In this document: in pieces, positions 44,792-53,324 of the stretch
Layout: each line of letters opens with the position of its first letter
How positions within the stretch are numbered: the stretch's first letter is position 1
Origin: Poriferisocius sp965200775
Lineage (GTDB): Bacteria > Actinomycetota > Acidimicrobiia > Acidimicrobiales > Bin134
Reading direction: 5' to 3'
Length of the DNA stretch: 64,000 nt
NCBI GenBank assembly: GCA_965200775.1
Contig: OZ241383.1
Span: 248,001-312,000, forward strand
Made by a program: the position numbers and the translations under genes
Notes under the pieces: generated by a model
Told to the model about the DNA's origin: nothing
What the model saw: the letters and a program-made list of their open reading frames with translations, nothing else
Database searches by the model: none

Positions 44792-45538
44792 GTGCGCTGG
44801 GCCGACAACCACTGCCACCTCGAACTCGACAACATTGCCGAAACCGTCGCTCAGGCGGTGGAGGCCGGGGTGGAGCGCCTCATCGATGTGGGCACCGACG
44901 CCGCCACCTCGGCAGCTGCGTTGGCCAAGGCAGCCGCTTCCCTCCGGGTGTGGGCCACCGTCGGGGTTCATCCCCACGAAGCCCGCCACGGGATCTGGGG
45001 CATCGAAGCCATGCTGGAGTCCGACCGGGTGGTAGCGGTGGGGGAGTGCGGGCTCGACTACCACTACAACCACTCCCCGCCGGCCGACCAGCACGCCGCG
45101 TTCGCCGCCCAGATCGAGATGGCCCACCGCCACCAAATGCCCCTGGTAATCCACACCAGGGAAGCGTGGGACGACACCTTCGCCATCCTCGACGAGGCGG
45201 GCGTGCCCGGCCACACGGTGTTTCACTGCTTCACTGGCGGTCCCGACGAGGCCCGGGCCGCGCTCGACCGGGGGGCGTACCTGTCGTTCAGCGGGATCGT
45301 GAGCTTCCCTTCGGCCGACGACGTGCAGGAGGCGGCCAAGCTGTGCCCGCCGAATCGCCTGCTGGTGGAAACCGACTCGCCCTACCTGGCTCCCGTGCCG
45401 GTTCGGGGTCGGCGCAACACCCCGGCCAACCTTCCCCTGGTGGGCGAGGCCCTGGCACGGGCCTGCGGTCTCGACGTTGAAGAGGTGGCCCGCCACACCT
45501 GGGAAAATGCGTCGGCCTTCTACCGGCTCGACCCCTAA
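44792..45538 (+). CDS. tatD: TatD-family deoxyribonuclease
   Basis: 248-residue metal-dependent hydrolase. Metal ligands are visible in WADNHCHLELDN near 3, AVGECGLDYHYN near 84, VIHTREAWDDTF near 117, FHCFTGGPDEAR near 142 and LLVETDSPYLAPVPVRGRRN near 190. Family members are 3'-5' exonucleases or tRNA-related hydrolases. GTG start 2 nt after metG, so translation is probably coupled, the usual metG-tatD-rsmA order. Confidence 0.94.
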   Translation: MRWADNHCHLELDNIAETVAQAVEAGVERLIDVGTDAATSAAALAKAAASLRVWATVGVHPHEARHGIWGIEAMLESDRVVAVGECGLDYHYNHSPPADQHAAFAAQIEMAHRHQMPLVIHTREAWDDTFAILDEAGVPGHTVFHCFTGGPDEARAALDRGAYLSFSGIVSFPSADDVQEAAKLCPPNRLLVETDSPYLAPVPVRGRRNTPANLPLVGEALARACGLDVEEVARHTWENASAFYRLDP

Positions 45539-45567
45539 CCAGCCCCACCGCCACACCGGGCCGAGCC

Positions 45568-46380
45568 GTGACCCTCACCCGCAACCAGGTCAAAAGCCTG
45601 CTCGACCGCCACGGGCTCGCCCCCAGCAAGGCGATGGGCCAGAACTTCGTTGTCGATCCCAACACCATCGCGGCGGCGGTGCGGGCCGCCGAGCTCACCC
45701 CCGAATCGTGCGTGGTGGAGATCGGCCCCGGTCTGGGGTCGCTCACCCGGGCTCTGTCCGACGTGGCCGAACGTGTGCTGGCCGTGGAGGCCGACCGGCG
45801 GCTTCTGGCCCCGCTCGCCGAGACGGTTGATGTCCCCAACGTGGAGATCGTCCACACCGACGCCACCACCGCCCAATGGAGACACAGGCTCCGAAGCGAC
45901 AACCGGCAGTGGGATCTGGTGGCCAACCTGCCCTACAACATCTCCGTCCCACTGCTCATCGACCTGCTCGACACAGAGCCCGCCATCGCAACGTTCACCG
46001 TGATGGTGCAGCGGGAGGTGGCCGAGCGGCTGGTGGCCCCGGTGGGGACCAAGGCCTACGGGATTCCCACCCTCAAGGTGGCCTACTGGAGCCAGGCCCG
46101 TATCGTCCGTCCGGTTCCGGCTTCGGTGTTCCACCCCAGGCCCCGGGTGTCGTCGTCGGTGGTGAGGCTGGTCCGCCGCCCCGCCCCGGCGGTGGCCGCC
46201 GATCCCCACCGGCTCTTCGAACTCATCCGTATAGGGTTCGGGCAGCGCCGCAAGATGCTGCGCCGTTCCCTCGCCGCCCATCTGACCCCCGACCGGTTCG
46301 CCCTTGCCGGCATCGACCCCACCCTCCGGCCCGAACAGCTCACCCTGTCCGAATGGGCCGACCTGGCTGCCGTAGCCTGA
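45568..46380 (+). CDS. rsmA: 16S rRNA dimethyladenosine transferase
   Basis: Dimethylates the two adjacent adenines of the 3'-terminal helix of 16S rRNA. 270 residues with AMGQNFVVDPNTIAAAVRA near 20, motif I VEIGPGLGSLTRALSD near 50, motif IV VANLPYNISVPLLIDL near 121, and the C-terminal RNA-binding part (FGQRRKMLRRSLAAHL near 224). GTG start. Followed 5 nt later by ispE. Confidence 0.96.
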   Translation: MTLTRNQVKSLLDRHGLAPSKAMGQNFVVDPNTIAAAVRAAELTPESCVVEIGPGLGSLTRALSDVAERVLAVEADRRLLAPLAETVDVPNVEIVHTDATTAQWRHRLRSDNRQWDLVANLPYNISVPLLIDLLDTEPAIATFTVMVQREVAERLVAPVGTKAYGIPTLKVAYWSQARIVRPVPASVFHPRPRVSSSVVRLVRRPAPAVAADPHRLFELIRIGFGQRRKMLRRSLAAHLTPDRFALAGIDPTLRPEQLTLSEWADLAAVA

Positions 46381-46385
46381 GCCCG

Positions 46386-47111
46386 ATGCCCACCGTTGCG
46401 GCCCCGGCCAAACTCACCCTGTCGCTCGCCATCACCGGCACCCGGCCCGACGGCTACCACCTCATCGACGCCGAGATGGTGACCCTCGATCTGGCCGACA
46501 CCCTGGAGATCGAACCGGGCCGAGGCGTCGCCATCACCAGTACCGGCGAGATCAACCCCGCAGAAATCGACTCCGACGACAACCTCATCACCCGTGCGCT
46601 GGCCCTGGTCGGGCGCTCGGCCCGGGTCACGGTGACCAAGCGGATCCCCCCAGGCGCGGGGCTGGGCGGTGGGTCGGCCAACGCGGCGGCCATCCTCCGG
46701 TGGGCCGGCTACACAGATGTGGTCGCAGCGGCCAAGTTGGGTGCCGACGTTTCTTTCTGCCTGGTGGGCGGTCGAGCCCGGGTGACGGGGATCGGCGAGC
46801 ACATCGAGCCGCTGGAGTTCGAGCCCAAAACCCTCACCTTGCTCACGCCCCCCTTCGGCTGCTCCACCCCGGCGGTGTATCGCCGCTGGGATGAGATGGG
46901 CGGTCCGCAAGGGGCCAACGGCAACGACCTGGAACCGGCAGCGCTGGAGGTGGAGCCTCGACTCGACGAGTACCGACGGGAATTGGAACAGGCCACCGGC
47001 CGGTTGGCGCGGCTGGCCGGGAGCGGCTCGACCTGGTTCGTGGAGGGCGACTACCCCGGCGAGGGTCGTGTGGTGGTCCGCACCGTGCCCGCCACGCCGC
47101 CACAGCGCTGA
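46386..47111 (+). CDS. ispE: 4-diphosphocytidyl-2-C-methyl-D-erythritol kinase
   Basis: GHMP kinase of the non-mevalonate isoprenoid pathway. PAKLTLSLAITGTRPDGYHL near 7 and the ATP-binding PPGAGLGGGSANAAAIL near 90 are clear, with DVSFCLVGGRARVTGIGE near 122 and LAGSGSTWFVEG near 214. At 241 residues it is 40 or more shorter than most IspE proteins; the gap is in the middle of the C-terminal lobe. All ligand-binding loops are present, so it is probably functional. Confidence 0.9.
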   Translation: MPTVAAPAKLTLSLAITGTRPDGYHLIDAEMVTLDLADTLEIEPGRGVAITSTGEINPAEIDSDDNLITRALALVGRSARVTVTKRIPPGAGLGGGSANAAAILRWAGYTDVVAAAKLGADVSFCLVGGRARVTGIGEHIEPLEFEPKTLTLLTPPFGCSTPAVYRRWDEMGGPQGANGNDLEPAALEVEPRLDEYRRELEQATGRLARLAGSGSTWFVEGDYPGEGRVVVRTVPATPPQR

Positions 47112-47118
47112 GGGGGAG

Positions 47119-47220
47119 CTACTTCCCGCGGGCTCGCCGCTGGAACCGTGTGCGCTTCAGCATCTTCTTGTGCTTCTTCTTGCGCATCCGCTTGCGGCGC
47201 TTCTTGATGAGGGATCCCAT
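47119..47220 (-). CDS. 30S ribosomal protein bS22
   Basis: 33 residues, MGSLIKKRRKRMRKKKHKKM followed by LKRTRFQRRARGK, matching the short AURKAIP1/COX24-domain protein found in actinobacterial small subunits. It lies opposite to ispE, 7 nt from its stop. No close Shine-Dalgarno is obvious. It is a good lineage marker and is short enough to be missed by gene callers. Confidence 0.88.
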   Translation of the reverse strand: MGSLIKKRRKRMRKKKHKKMLKRTRFQRRARGK

Positions 47221-47432
47221 GGCGCCATCACCGTAGCCCGACAACCGCCCTGTGCAATAACCCAGCACCAATCTCCCGCCTCGCAGGCAACAGCCGGCAA
47301 GCAGCAACCCGGACCATGGCCAAGTCCGGGAGCGACAGCCCACCACCCCGCGGGAAATAACCCGCAAGGTCGGCCGGGGTCAATGGGATAGCCTGACACG
47401 GGTGCCTGTCAGCAGGCCGCCAAGGCCCCCCT

Positions 47433-47505
47433 TGGCGAGTAGTTCAAGTGGCAGAACGCCTGGCTTTGGACCAGGAGGTTGCAGGTTCGAGTCCTGCCTC
47501 GCCAG
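47433..47505 (+). tRNA. tRNA-Gln (anticodon TTG)
   Basis: The acceptor strands TGGCGAG (47433) and CTCGCCA (47498-47504) pair fully. The anticodon arm is CCTGG-CTTTGGA-CCAGG with anticodon TTG. The T-arm GCAGG-TTCGAGT-CCTGC is standard. The CCA end is not encoded (GCC follows). It lies between bS22 and the glmU-like gene. Confidence 0.95.
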
Positions 47506-47582
47506 CCGCGCTAAAAAGAGTCCATGATTTTGGGGTCCATGTCCGAAGCGGGCCTGCCCGCGGACCGAGGATGCTCATCCCA

Positions 47583-48527
47583 ATGAACTCGCTACCCATC
47601 TCCGCAGTGGTTCTGGCCGCGGGCCGGGGCGTCCGGCTGCGCTCCGGGCGACCCAAGCCCCTCCACGACCTGTGCGGCCGGGCCATGCTCCTGCATGTGC
47701 TCGACGCCCTCGAGTCGGTGAACCCCCGCCAGATCATGGTGGTCGTCGGCTACGGGGCAGAGGAGGTAGCCAAGCACGTCACCGAGGAAGCCCTCCCCAC
47801 CCGGATCGGTTTTGCCGAGCAAGCCGTCCAGTGCGGCACCGCCGATGCCGCCGCCGCCGGGCTGGCCGCTCTCGACAGCGACATCGACGACGAGGATGTG
47901 CTGGTGCTCTCCGCCGACATCCCCCTGATCCAGGGCCGCACTCTGCGGGAAGCCGTCGCCCAGCACCGAGCCTCCGGTGTGGCCGCCACCGAGCTGAGCC
48001 CCGACGCCTACTGCTTCCGCCGCAGCCTGCTGTCACCCGCCCTGCGCCGGGTGGCGTCCGGTGACTCGGGTCTTGAGTACAGCGTGTCCGACGCCGTGTC
48101 GGTGCTCACCTCTGCCGGTCACTCCACCGGGTCTTACCCCCTCGACGAAACCGAGGCGCTGGGGGTGGACGACAGGGAGCAGATGGCGCTGGCCGAGGCC
48201 GAGATGCGCCAGCGAATCAATCGGCGCTGGATGGTTGACGGGGTGCGCATTATGGCCCCACACAGCGCTTACATCGACGTGAGCGTGGAGCTGTCCACCG
48301 ACGTCGTGATCCATCCCGGCGTGGTGCTCCGGGGCGACACCGTGGTTGGCGAGGGAGCGGTGGTCGGCCCCCACACCCATCTGGTCGACTGCGTTGTCGG
48401 CAACCACGCGGTGGTGGAAGCGGTTTCGGCTACCGATGCCGAGATCGGTGCCGGCGCTCGAGTGGGGGCCTACATCGCGCTGGAACCCGGCACACACATC
48501 CCGCCCGCTTCAACCGAAGGAAGCTGA
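47583..48527 (+). CDS. GlmU-like N-acetylglucosamine-1-phosphate uridyltransferase, short form
   Basis: 314 residues. The N-terminal nucleotidyltransferase half is complete: AVVLAAGRGVRLRSGRPKPL near 6, QAVQCGTADAAAAGL near 82 and VLSADIPLI near 105. The C-terminal left-handed beta-helix has only about three turns (ELSTDVVIHPGVVLRGDTVV ... GAGARVGAYIALEPG) and stops about 130 residues before the acetyltransferase active site of bifunctional GlmU. It may make only the UDP-transfer step. Start at 47583 or 47571; ends 6 nt before prs, the usual glmU-prs order. Confidence 0.82.
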   Translation: MNSLPISAVVLAAGRGVRLRSGRPKPLHDLCGRAMLLHVLDALESVNPRQIMVVVGYGAEEVAKHVTEEALPTRIGFAEQAVQCGTADAAAAGLAALDSDIDDEDVLVLSADIPLIQGRTLREAVAQHRASGVAATELSPDAYCFRRSLLSPALRRVASGDSGLEYSVSDAVSVLTSAGHSTGSYPLDETEALGVDDREQMALAEAEMRQRINRRWMVDGVRIMAPHSAYIDVSVELSTDVVIHPGVVLRGDTVVGEGAVVGPHTHLVDCVVGNHAVVEAVSATDAEIGAGARVGAYIALEPGTHIPPASTEGS

Positions 48528-48533
48528 ATCCCT

Positions 48534-49514
48534 ATGGAACTGGTCACGAAGAAGAAGTTGGTCATCGTCTCGGGGCGGGCCAATCACGCCCTGGCCACCG
48601 AGATAGCCGAAGCTCTCGACGAGGACATGGTGGAACCCAACATCGCCGATTTCTCCAACGGGGAGATCCACTGCCGGTTCGAGGAGTCGGTTCGGGGCAC
48701 CGATGTGTTCATCGTCCAGAGCCACACTGCTCACGGCCACGCCACCATTAACGACGCCGTGATGGAACACCTCGTTATGGTCGATGCCGCCCGGAGGGCC
48801 TCGGCCAAGCGCATCACTGCGGTGTGCCCCTTTTTCGGGTATGCCCGTCAGGATCGCAAGTCGGAGGGGCGTGAGCCCATTACCGCCAAGCTCATGGCCA
48901 ACTCGTTTCGGGCCGCCGGTGCCGACCGGTTGCTGAGCGTCGACCTCCACTCCGGGCAGATTCAGGGGTTTTTCGACGGCCCCTGGGATCACCTAACCGC
49001 CATGCCGGTGCTCACCGATTACCTGAAGGGTATCGGCGGCGACTTGGTTGTGGTGTCTCCCGACGCCGGGCGGGTGAAGGTGGCCGAGCGCTACACCAAC
49101 GAGCTGGGTGCCGATCTGGCCATCGTTCACAAGCGCCGGGCCAAGGGGGTGAAGCACTCGGTGGAGGCCAAGGAGATCGTGGGCGATGTGCAGGGCCGTA
49201 CCTGTGTGCTCATCGACGACATGATCGACACCGGGGGAACCATCGTGGCGGCCGCCGATGCGCTGGCCGCCCGGGGTGCGGCGGAGATTTACGCCGTGAC
49301 CACCCATGGTGTGTTCTCCGGCCCGGCCATCGACCGGCTCAAGAACTCGGTGATTTCACGGGTGGTCATCACAAACACCTTGCCCCTGTCGCCCGAGAAG
49401 CAGATCGACAAGATCGAGGTGCTCTCGGTGGCCGGGATCATCGCCGACGCCATCGACGCTGTGTTCGAGGACACCTCGGTCTCGGAGATCTTCGGGGGCA
49501 AGAACCTCTCCTAG
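48534..49514 (+). CDS. prs: Ribose-phosphate pyrophosphokinase
   Basis: Makes PRPP from ribose 5-phosphate and ATP, used by upp and nucleotide synthesis. 326 residues with KLVIVSGRANHALATEIAEA near 7, YARQDRKSEGREPI near 102, the metal/substrate motif SVDLHSGQIQGFFDGP near 137 and the PRPP loop CVLIDDMIDTGGTIVAAADA near 223. GAAGGAAG precedes the ATG. Likely one operon with the glmU-like gene. Confidence 0.97.
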   Translation: MELVTKKKLVIVSGRANHALATEIAEALDEDMVEPNIADFSNGEIHCRFEESVRGTDVFIVQSHTAHGHATINDAVMEHLVMVDAARRASAKRITAVCPFFGYARQDRKSEGREPITAKLMANSFRAAGADRLLSVDLHSGQIQGFFDGPWDHLTAMPVLTDYLKGIGGDLVVVSPDAGRVKVAERYTNELGADLAIVHKRRAKGVKHSVEAKEIVGDVQGRTCVLIDDMIDTGGTIVAAADALAARGAAEIYAVTTHGVFSGPAIDRLKNSVISRVVITNTLPLSPEKQIDKIEVLSVAGIIADAIDAVFEDTSVSEIFGGKNLS

Positions 49515-49675
49515 CCCGGGCGCGAGGCTGAGTATCACATCATCCCTACTGTTCTTTGATGTATTGTGAGTATTTGACATTATATCCTATTTACTGTGGT
49601 GCTTTGTGCCGATAGGGTGTGTGAGCGTCAACGCAGAGGAGCCACTAGTCTCTCGTCTGGGAGAGGAGATTCCCG

Positions 49676-49993
49676 ATGTCCACGGTCATCATCACGATCT
49701 TGAGCGGCTTGGCGGCCGGCATGTTGTCCATGCTCATGTTCAGCATTCGTATGATGAACTCCAATTTCCATCGTCTCGAGGACAAGTTCGAGGTGCTCGA
49801 CAGGAAGCTCACGGGCGAGATCCGACAGCTGGACGACAAGGTTAACCGCTTGGACAAGAAGCTGACCGAGGAGATTCACTCGTTGGAAGTCAGGCTTACC
49901 GACAAGTTCACCGGTGAGTTGAGAGCTCATGGCGAGCGGTTGGCTCGGATAGAGGCGAAGCTGGAGATCGAGGTGCCCGCCGAAGTCGCCTGA
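49676..49993 (+). CDS. Small membrane-anchored coiled-coil protein
   Basis: 105 residues. An N-terminal hydrophobic helix (VIITILSGLAAGMLSMLMFS) is followed by a long heptad-patterned coiled coil (FHRLEDKFEVLDRKLTGEIR; QLDDKVNRLDKKLTEEIHSL). No family is recognised. GAGAGGAG lies 7 nt before the ATG. The upstream 160 bp are markedly AT-rich for this genome (TATTTGACATTATATCC near 49570), so the gene may be recently acquired. Confidence 0.7.
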   Translation: MSTVIITILSGLAAGMLSMLMFSIRMMNSNFHRLEDKFEVLDRKLTGEIRQLDDKVNRLDKKLTEEIHSLEVRLTDKFTGELRAHGERLARIEAKLEIEVPAEVA

Positions 49994-50110
49994 CGCCAGG
50001 CCAGGAGTCGTCTACAGGGGGCTGGGGTGCCGGTTGGGGGGTGAGTGAAGGGGGGATGTTGCGGTCTTCCTAACGTCAGCTGTTATCATTGACGGATGCC
50101 CTTTGTAGGA

Positions 50111-50126
50111 GGGGGGGGGGGGGGGG
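50111..50126 (+). repeat. Run of 16 guanines
   Basis: Sixteen consecutive G bases preceded by AGGA and followed by AGGC. The run ends 13 nt before the ATG at 50140 of a signal-peptide ORF and is also inside a longer frame starting at 50089, so a change in length would alter either ribosome binding or reading frame. It could also be a sequencing or assembly error. Confidence 0.85.
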
Positions 50127-50139
50127 AGGCTACTCAGTA

Positions 50140-50325
50140 ATGCGTTCCCCCTCCGTTAGGATGCGAGTTGCCCTCGTAACGACGCTGGCGTTGTTGGCGA
50201 CTCTTCTAACCCCCGGGGCTTATATCCCTAAGTGGCGAAGCGACGCTCACTGCGCACCCTTGAACAGCGCATCCGCCAGATTCTCGGGCGTTCCGTCGAA
50301 CTGGAAGACCTCGTCGGGATCGTAG
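50140..50325 (+). pseudogene. 5' remnant of a secreted-protein gene
   Basis: MRSPSVRMRVALVTTLALLA then TLLTPGAYIP is a good signal peptide, but the 30 or so residues after it (from about 50230) are unlike a mature protein and lie antisense to the small ORF at 50247. A matching secreted-type C-terminus without a start occurs at 50639-50752. The two ends probably belonged to one gene whose middle was replaced by the minus-strand insert. Confidence 0.5.
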
Positions 50326-50360
50326 AGGTCTTCCAGTTCGGGCGGCGGTTCTTCTGGTGT
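50247..50360 (-). CDS. Small acidic protein, second gene of a two-gene cassette
   Basis: 37 residues, MTPEEPPELEDLYDPDEVFQ then FDGTPENLADALFKGAQ, very acidic. TAGGAG lies 6 nt before the ATG and the start is 11 nt after the stop of the 88-residue gene, so the pair looks like an operon. Size, acidity and pairing are reminiscent of an antitoxin or immunity-type partner, but there is no family match and this is only a guess. Confidence 0.5.
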   Translation of the reverse strand, partial: TPEEPPPELEDLYDPDEVFQFDGTPENLADALFKGAQ

Positions 50361-50371
50361 CATGGCAACTC

Positions 50372-50638
50372 CTAGATGGTGCGTATGTTCTGATAGAGCT
50401 TGGGCAGATCGGAAAGGGCAATCCTGAATTTGGTCCCGTGGTCGCGGATGGCGTCGGATTCGGGGCTCTGGTAGCGCGCATCCATGTCGATGGCGATATC
50501 CCCACCGGCCACCATGTCGGGGAACCGCCTCAAGTACGGGTCGCTGTAGGCGGTCGCTGATCCGAAGGTGGCTTTCTTGCCGCTCCGCGTCGCATCCACC
50601 ACAAGCAGCCTGCGCAGTTTGTAGCTGAATGCCGACAT
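50372..50638 (-). CDS. Unrecognised 88-residue protein, first gene of the cassette
   Basis: MSAFSYKLRRLLVVDATRSG starts a basic protein with no recognised domain; the second half (YLRRFPDMVAGGDIAIDMDA) is mixed alpha/beta. No ribosome site is visible before the ATG, so the true N-terminus may have been cut off when the cassette entered. It interrupts a secreted-protein gene and is directed against the flanking genes. Confidence 0.45.
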   Translation of the reverse strand: MSAFSYKLRRLLVVDATRSGKKATFGSATAYSDPYLRRFPDMVAGGDIAIDMDARYQSPESDAIRDHGTKFRIALSDLPKLYQNIRTI

Positions 50639-50752
50639 GAGACCGTGACCGGCACCGTCGACGGCGAGACCGTCACCCGCACCTACAAGATCGCCGTCGG
50701 TGACGTGGACGACGACACCCCCGACCCAACCGAGGTCTGCGACGACGACTGA
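50639..50752 (+). pseudogene. 3' remnant of a secreted-protein gene
   Basis: The plus strand reads ETVTGTVDGETVTRTYKIAV then GDVDDDTPDPTEVCDDD and TGA at 50750-50752, a Thr/Asp-rich beta-strand tail typical of surface or secreted proteins. No start codon is available and the upstream part belongs to the opposite-strand cassette. From here to 50856 I see no further gene. Confidence 0.5.
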
Positions 50753-50856
50753 GCCTGCAGGCGCTCATCCCGATCTGAACGGCGCTCCACAGCTAGGCGG
50801 CTTGCCAGGGGTCGACGTCTCTCGCTGTCCGTCGGGACACTAGCCTTGAGCCGGTT

Positions 50857-51924
50857 ATGCGCCCTACAGCCGAAGAGGTAAGAGCAGCTCCCAAGGTGCT
50901 CTTGCACGACCACTTGGATGGGGGGCTGCGGCCGCAGACGTTGATCGAGCTGGCCGGGGTCGCCGGCTACTCGGGTCTTCCCACCTCCGACGCCGACGAG
51001 CTGGCCCGGTGGATGGTGCAGGGGGCCTCCCGTCTCGACCTGGTGCTGTACCTGGAGATGTTCGCCCACACAGTGGCGGTCACGCAGACAGCGTCCGCCC
51101 TGGAGCGGGTGGCGGCCGAGTGCGTCGAGGACCTCGACGATGACGGGGTGGTGTATGCCGAGGTCCGGTTCGCTCCCGAGCTGCACACCGAAGCGGGGCT
51201 GAGCATGGGCGATGCGGTTGAGGCGGTGCTGGCAGGCTTCGAGGCTGCCAGCGCGGGGCGGGCCATCCGCGTCGAAACGCTGCTTACCGCCCTGCGTGCC
51301 AACGATCGCTCGACGGAGGTCGCCCAGCTTGCGGTGAGCCTCCGCGACCGGGGGGTGGTGGGCTTCGACCTGGCCGGACCGGAAGCCGGCAACCCGGCCA
51401 CCGAGCATCTCGACGCCTTCCATTTGATCCAGCGGGAGAACTTCCACCACACCATCCACGCCGGGGAGGGGAGCGGACGGGAGTCGATCTGGGAAGCGTT
51501 GCAGTATTGCGGCGCCGAGCGCCTGGGCCACGGGGTTCGCATCGTGGACGACATCGATTACGACTCCGGAGCTACACCCAGGTTGGGACGGCTAGCAGCC
51601 TACGTGCGGGACCGGCGCATCCCCCTGGAGTTGTGCCCTTCGTCGAACGTTCACACCGGGGCGGCGCTGTCTATGGCCGAACACCCCATCAGGCAGCTCT
51701 TCGACCTGGGATTCCGGGTGACGGTCAACACCGACAACCGCCTGATGAGCGGCACTTCGATGACCCGGGAAGTGATGCAGCTCGTCGATCATCTCGGCTT
51801 CGGCTGGGCCGAAATCGAGCGGCTGGCGGTAAACGCCATGAAGAGCGCCTTCATCGGCTGGGACGAGCGGGTGGAGATCATCAACACAACCATCGAACCG
51901 GCTTACCGAACTCTGAGGCGATAA
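50857..51924 (+). CDS. add: Adenosine deaminase
   Basis: Deaminates adenosine and deoxyadenosine to inosine forms. 355 residues. Metal ligands in LLHDHLDGGLRPQTLIELA near 17, the catalytic block HTIHAGEGSGRESIWEAL near 193, GHGVRIVDDI near 222, ELCPSSNVHTG near 258 and VTVNTDNRLMSGTSMTRE near 287. A TAGCCT box ends 10 nt before the ATG. It adds the purine side to the pyrimidine salvage genes. Confidence 0.95.
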   Translation: MRPTAEEVRAAPKVLLHDHLDGGLRPQTLIELAGVAGYSGLPTSDADELARWMVQGASRLDLVLYLEMFAHTVAVTQTASALERVAAECVEDLDDDGVVYAEVRFAPELHTEAGLSMGDAVEAVLAGFEAASAGRAIRVETLLTALRANDRSTEVAQLAVSLRDRGVVGFDLAGPEAGNPATEHLDAFHLIQRENFHHTIHAGEGSGRESIWEALQYCGAERLGHGVRIVDDIDYDSGATPRLGRLAAYVRDRRIPLELCPSSNVHTGAALSMAEHPIRQLFDLGFRVTVNTDNRLMSGTSMTREVMQLVDHLGFGWAEIERLAVNAMKSAFIGWDERVEIINTTIEPAYRTLRR

Positions 51925-52007
51925 GGCTAGGAGGCAGTAAGGGTCGAAATCACCGGCCTGGGTGCCGGGGATGCCGCTGTGCCGAGCAGGGGGTATAGCC
52001 TCCGGGC

Positions 52008-53255
52008 GTGAACTGTGAGGTCATAGCGGTGGGAACCGAGCTGCTGCTCGGCCAGATTGTGGACACCAACTCGTCGTGGATCGGGGAGCAGCTCGCCCTG
52101 GCGGGCATCGACTCGCACCATCAGGTGAAGGTGGGGGACAACTTCGGGCGCATGCAAGCGGTGCTGAACCACGCTCTGGAACGCAGCGACTCGATCATCA
52201 TGTGCGGCGGGCTGGGGCCCACCCAGGACGACATCACCCGTGATGTTGTGGCCGCCACCCTCGGGGTGGAGCTGGTGCGGCGAGACGACCTGGTGGATCG
52301 CATTTCGTCGGTGTTCGGGGGTCGGGGGCGGCCCATGCCGGAGAACAACCTGCGCCAGGCCGACGTGCCCGACGGGGCCGAGGTGTTGCCGGTGATGCCC
52401 GGCACCGCACCGGGGTTCATGATCTCCGCCGGTGACAACAGCGACAAGGTGGTGTACGCCGTGCCCGGCGTGCCCTGGGAGATGCAGCAGATGGTGGGGG
52501 AGTGCGTGGTTCCCGACCTCAAGCGGCGAGCGGGGATAACCGCCGTCATCAAGAGCCGCACCCTCAGAACGTGGGGCGACTCCGAATCGGGCCTGGCCGA
52601 GAAGCTGCACCAGGAGATCGAACGGCTGGACGAGACCGGCGAATGCACCATCGCCTTTTTGGCCTCGGGGATGGAGGGCCTCAAGGTGCGGCTCACGGCC
52701 AAGGCGTCGAGCGATGCAGAGGTGGACGAGATACTGGCTGCCGAGGAGGAGATCGTTCGGGGGATCATCGGCGATGTGGTGTTCGGGGTGGACGACGAGA
52801 CCATGGAGTCGGCGGTGCTTGAAGCGCTGCGCCGGCGGGGATGGACTTTGGCCTTGGCCGAGTCGCTCACCGGGGGGTTGATCGGGTCTCGGCTCACCGC
52901 CGTGGCCGGTTCCAGCGACGTGTTCCGGGGCTCGCTGGTGTCCTACGCCCCCGAGGTGAAGTTCGACTTGCTGGAGGTGCCGGAGGGTCCGGTGGTCTCC
53001 GAGGAAGCGGTGGAGGCCATGGCCCGGGGAGTGGCCCGACTGCTGAACGCCGACTGCGCCATCGCCGTTACCGGGGTGGCCGGTCCCGATCCGCTGGACG
53101 GGGAGGAACCCGGCACGGTGTGGATGGCCACGCTGGTGGACGGGGAGGTGGAGGCCACTCGGGTGAAGTTCCCCTTCGACCGGGAGCGCACCCGACAGTT
53201 CACCACCGTTTCGGTGCTGAACAATCTCCGCACCCGGGTGCTCGCCGGGAGCTAA
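52008..53255 (+). CDS. cinA: CinA: competence/damage-inducible protein with NMN deamidase domain
   Basis: 415 residues. The N-terminal MoCF-like domain shows EVIAVGTELLLGQIVDTNSS near 3 and CGGLGPTQDDITRDV near 66. The C-terminal PncC domain has TLALAESLTGGLIGSRLTAV near 282 and AVTGVAGPDPLDGEEPGTVW near 351. Acts in NAD recycling through NMN deamidation and ADP-ribose hydrolysis. GTG start. Lies two genes upstream of recA, a frequent actinobacterial neighbourhood. Confidence 0.95.
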   Translation: MNCEVIAVGTELLLGQIVDTNSSWIGEQLALAGIDSHHQVKVGDNFGRMQAVLNHALERSDSIIMCGGLGPTQDDITRDVVAATLGVELVRRDDLVDRISSVFGGRGRPMPENNLRQADVPDGAEVLPVMPGTAPGFMISAGDNSDKVVYAVPGVPWEMQQMVGECVVPDLKRRAGITAVIKSRTLRTWGDSESGLAEKLHQEIERLDETGECTIAFLASGMEGLKVRLTAKASSDAEVDEILAAEEEIVRGIIGDVVFGVDDETMESAVLEALRRRGWTLALAESLTGGLIGSRLTAVAGSSDVFRGSLVSYAPEVKFDLLEVPEGPVVSEEAVEAMARGVARLLNADCAIAVTGVAGPDPLDGEEPGTVWMATLVDGEVEATRVKFPFDRERTRQFTTVSVLNNLRTRVLAGS

Positions 53256-53324
53256 CGCCGCCGGGACCAGGGATGGTGCCGCCGGGATCTAGCGCCGCCA
53301 GGGGACGCCGCCGGCCTTCGCCCG

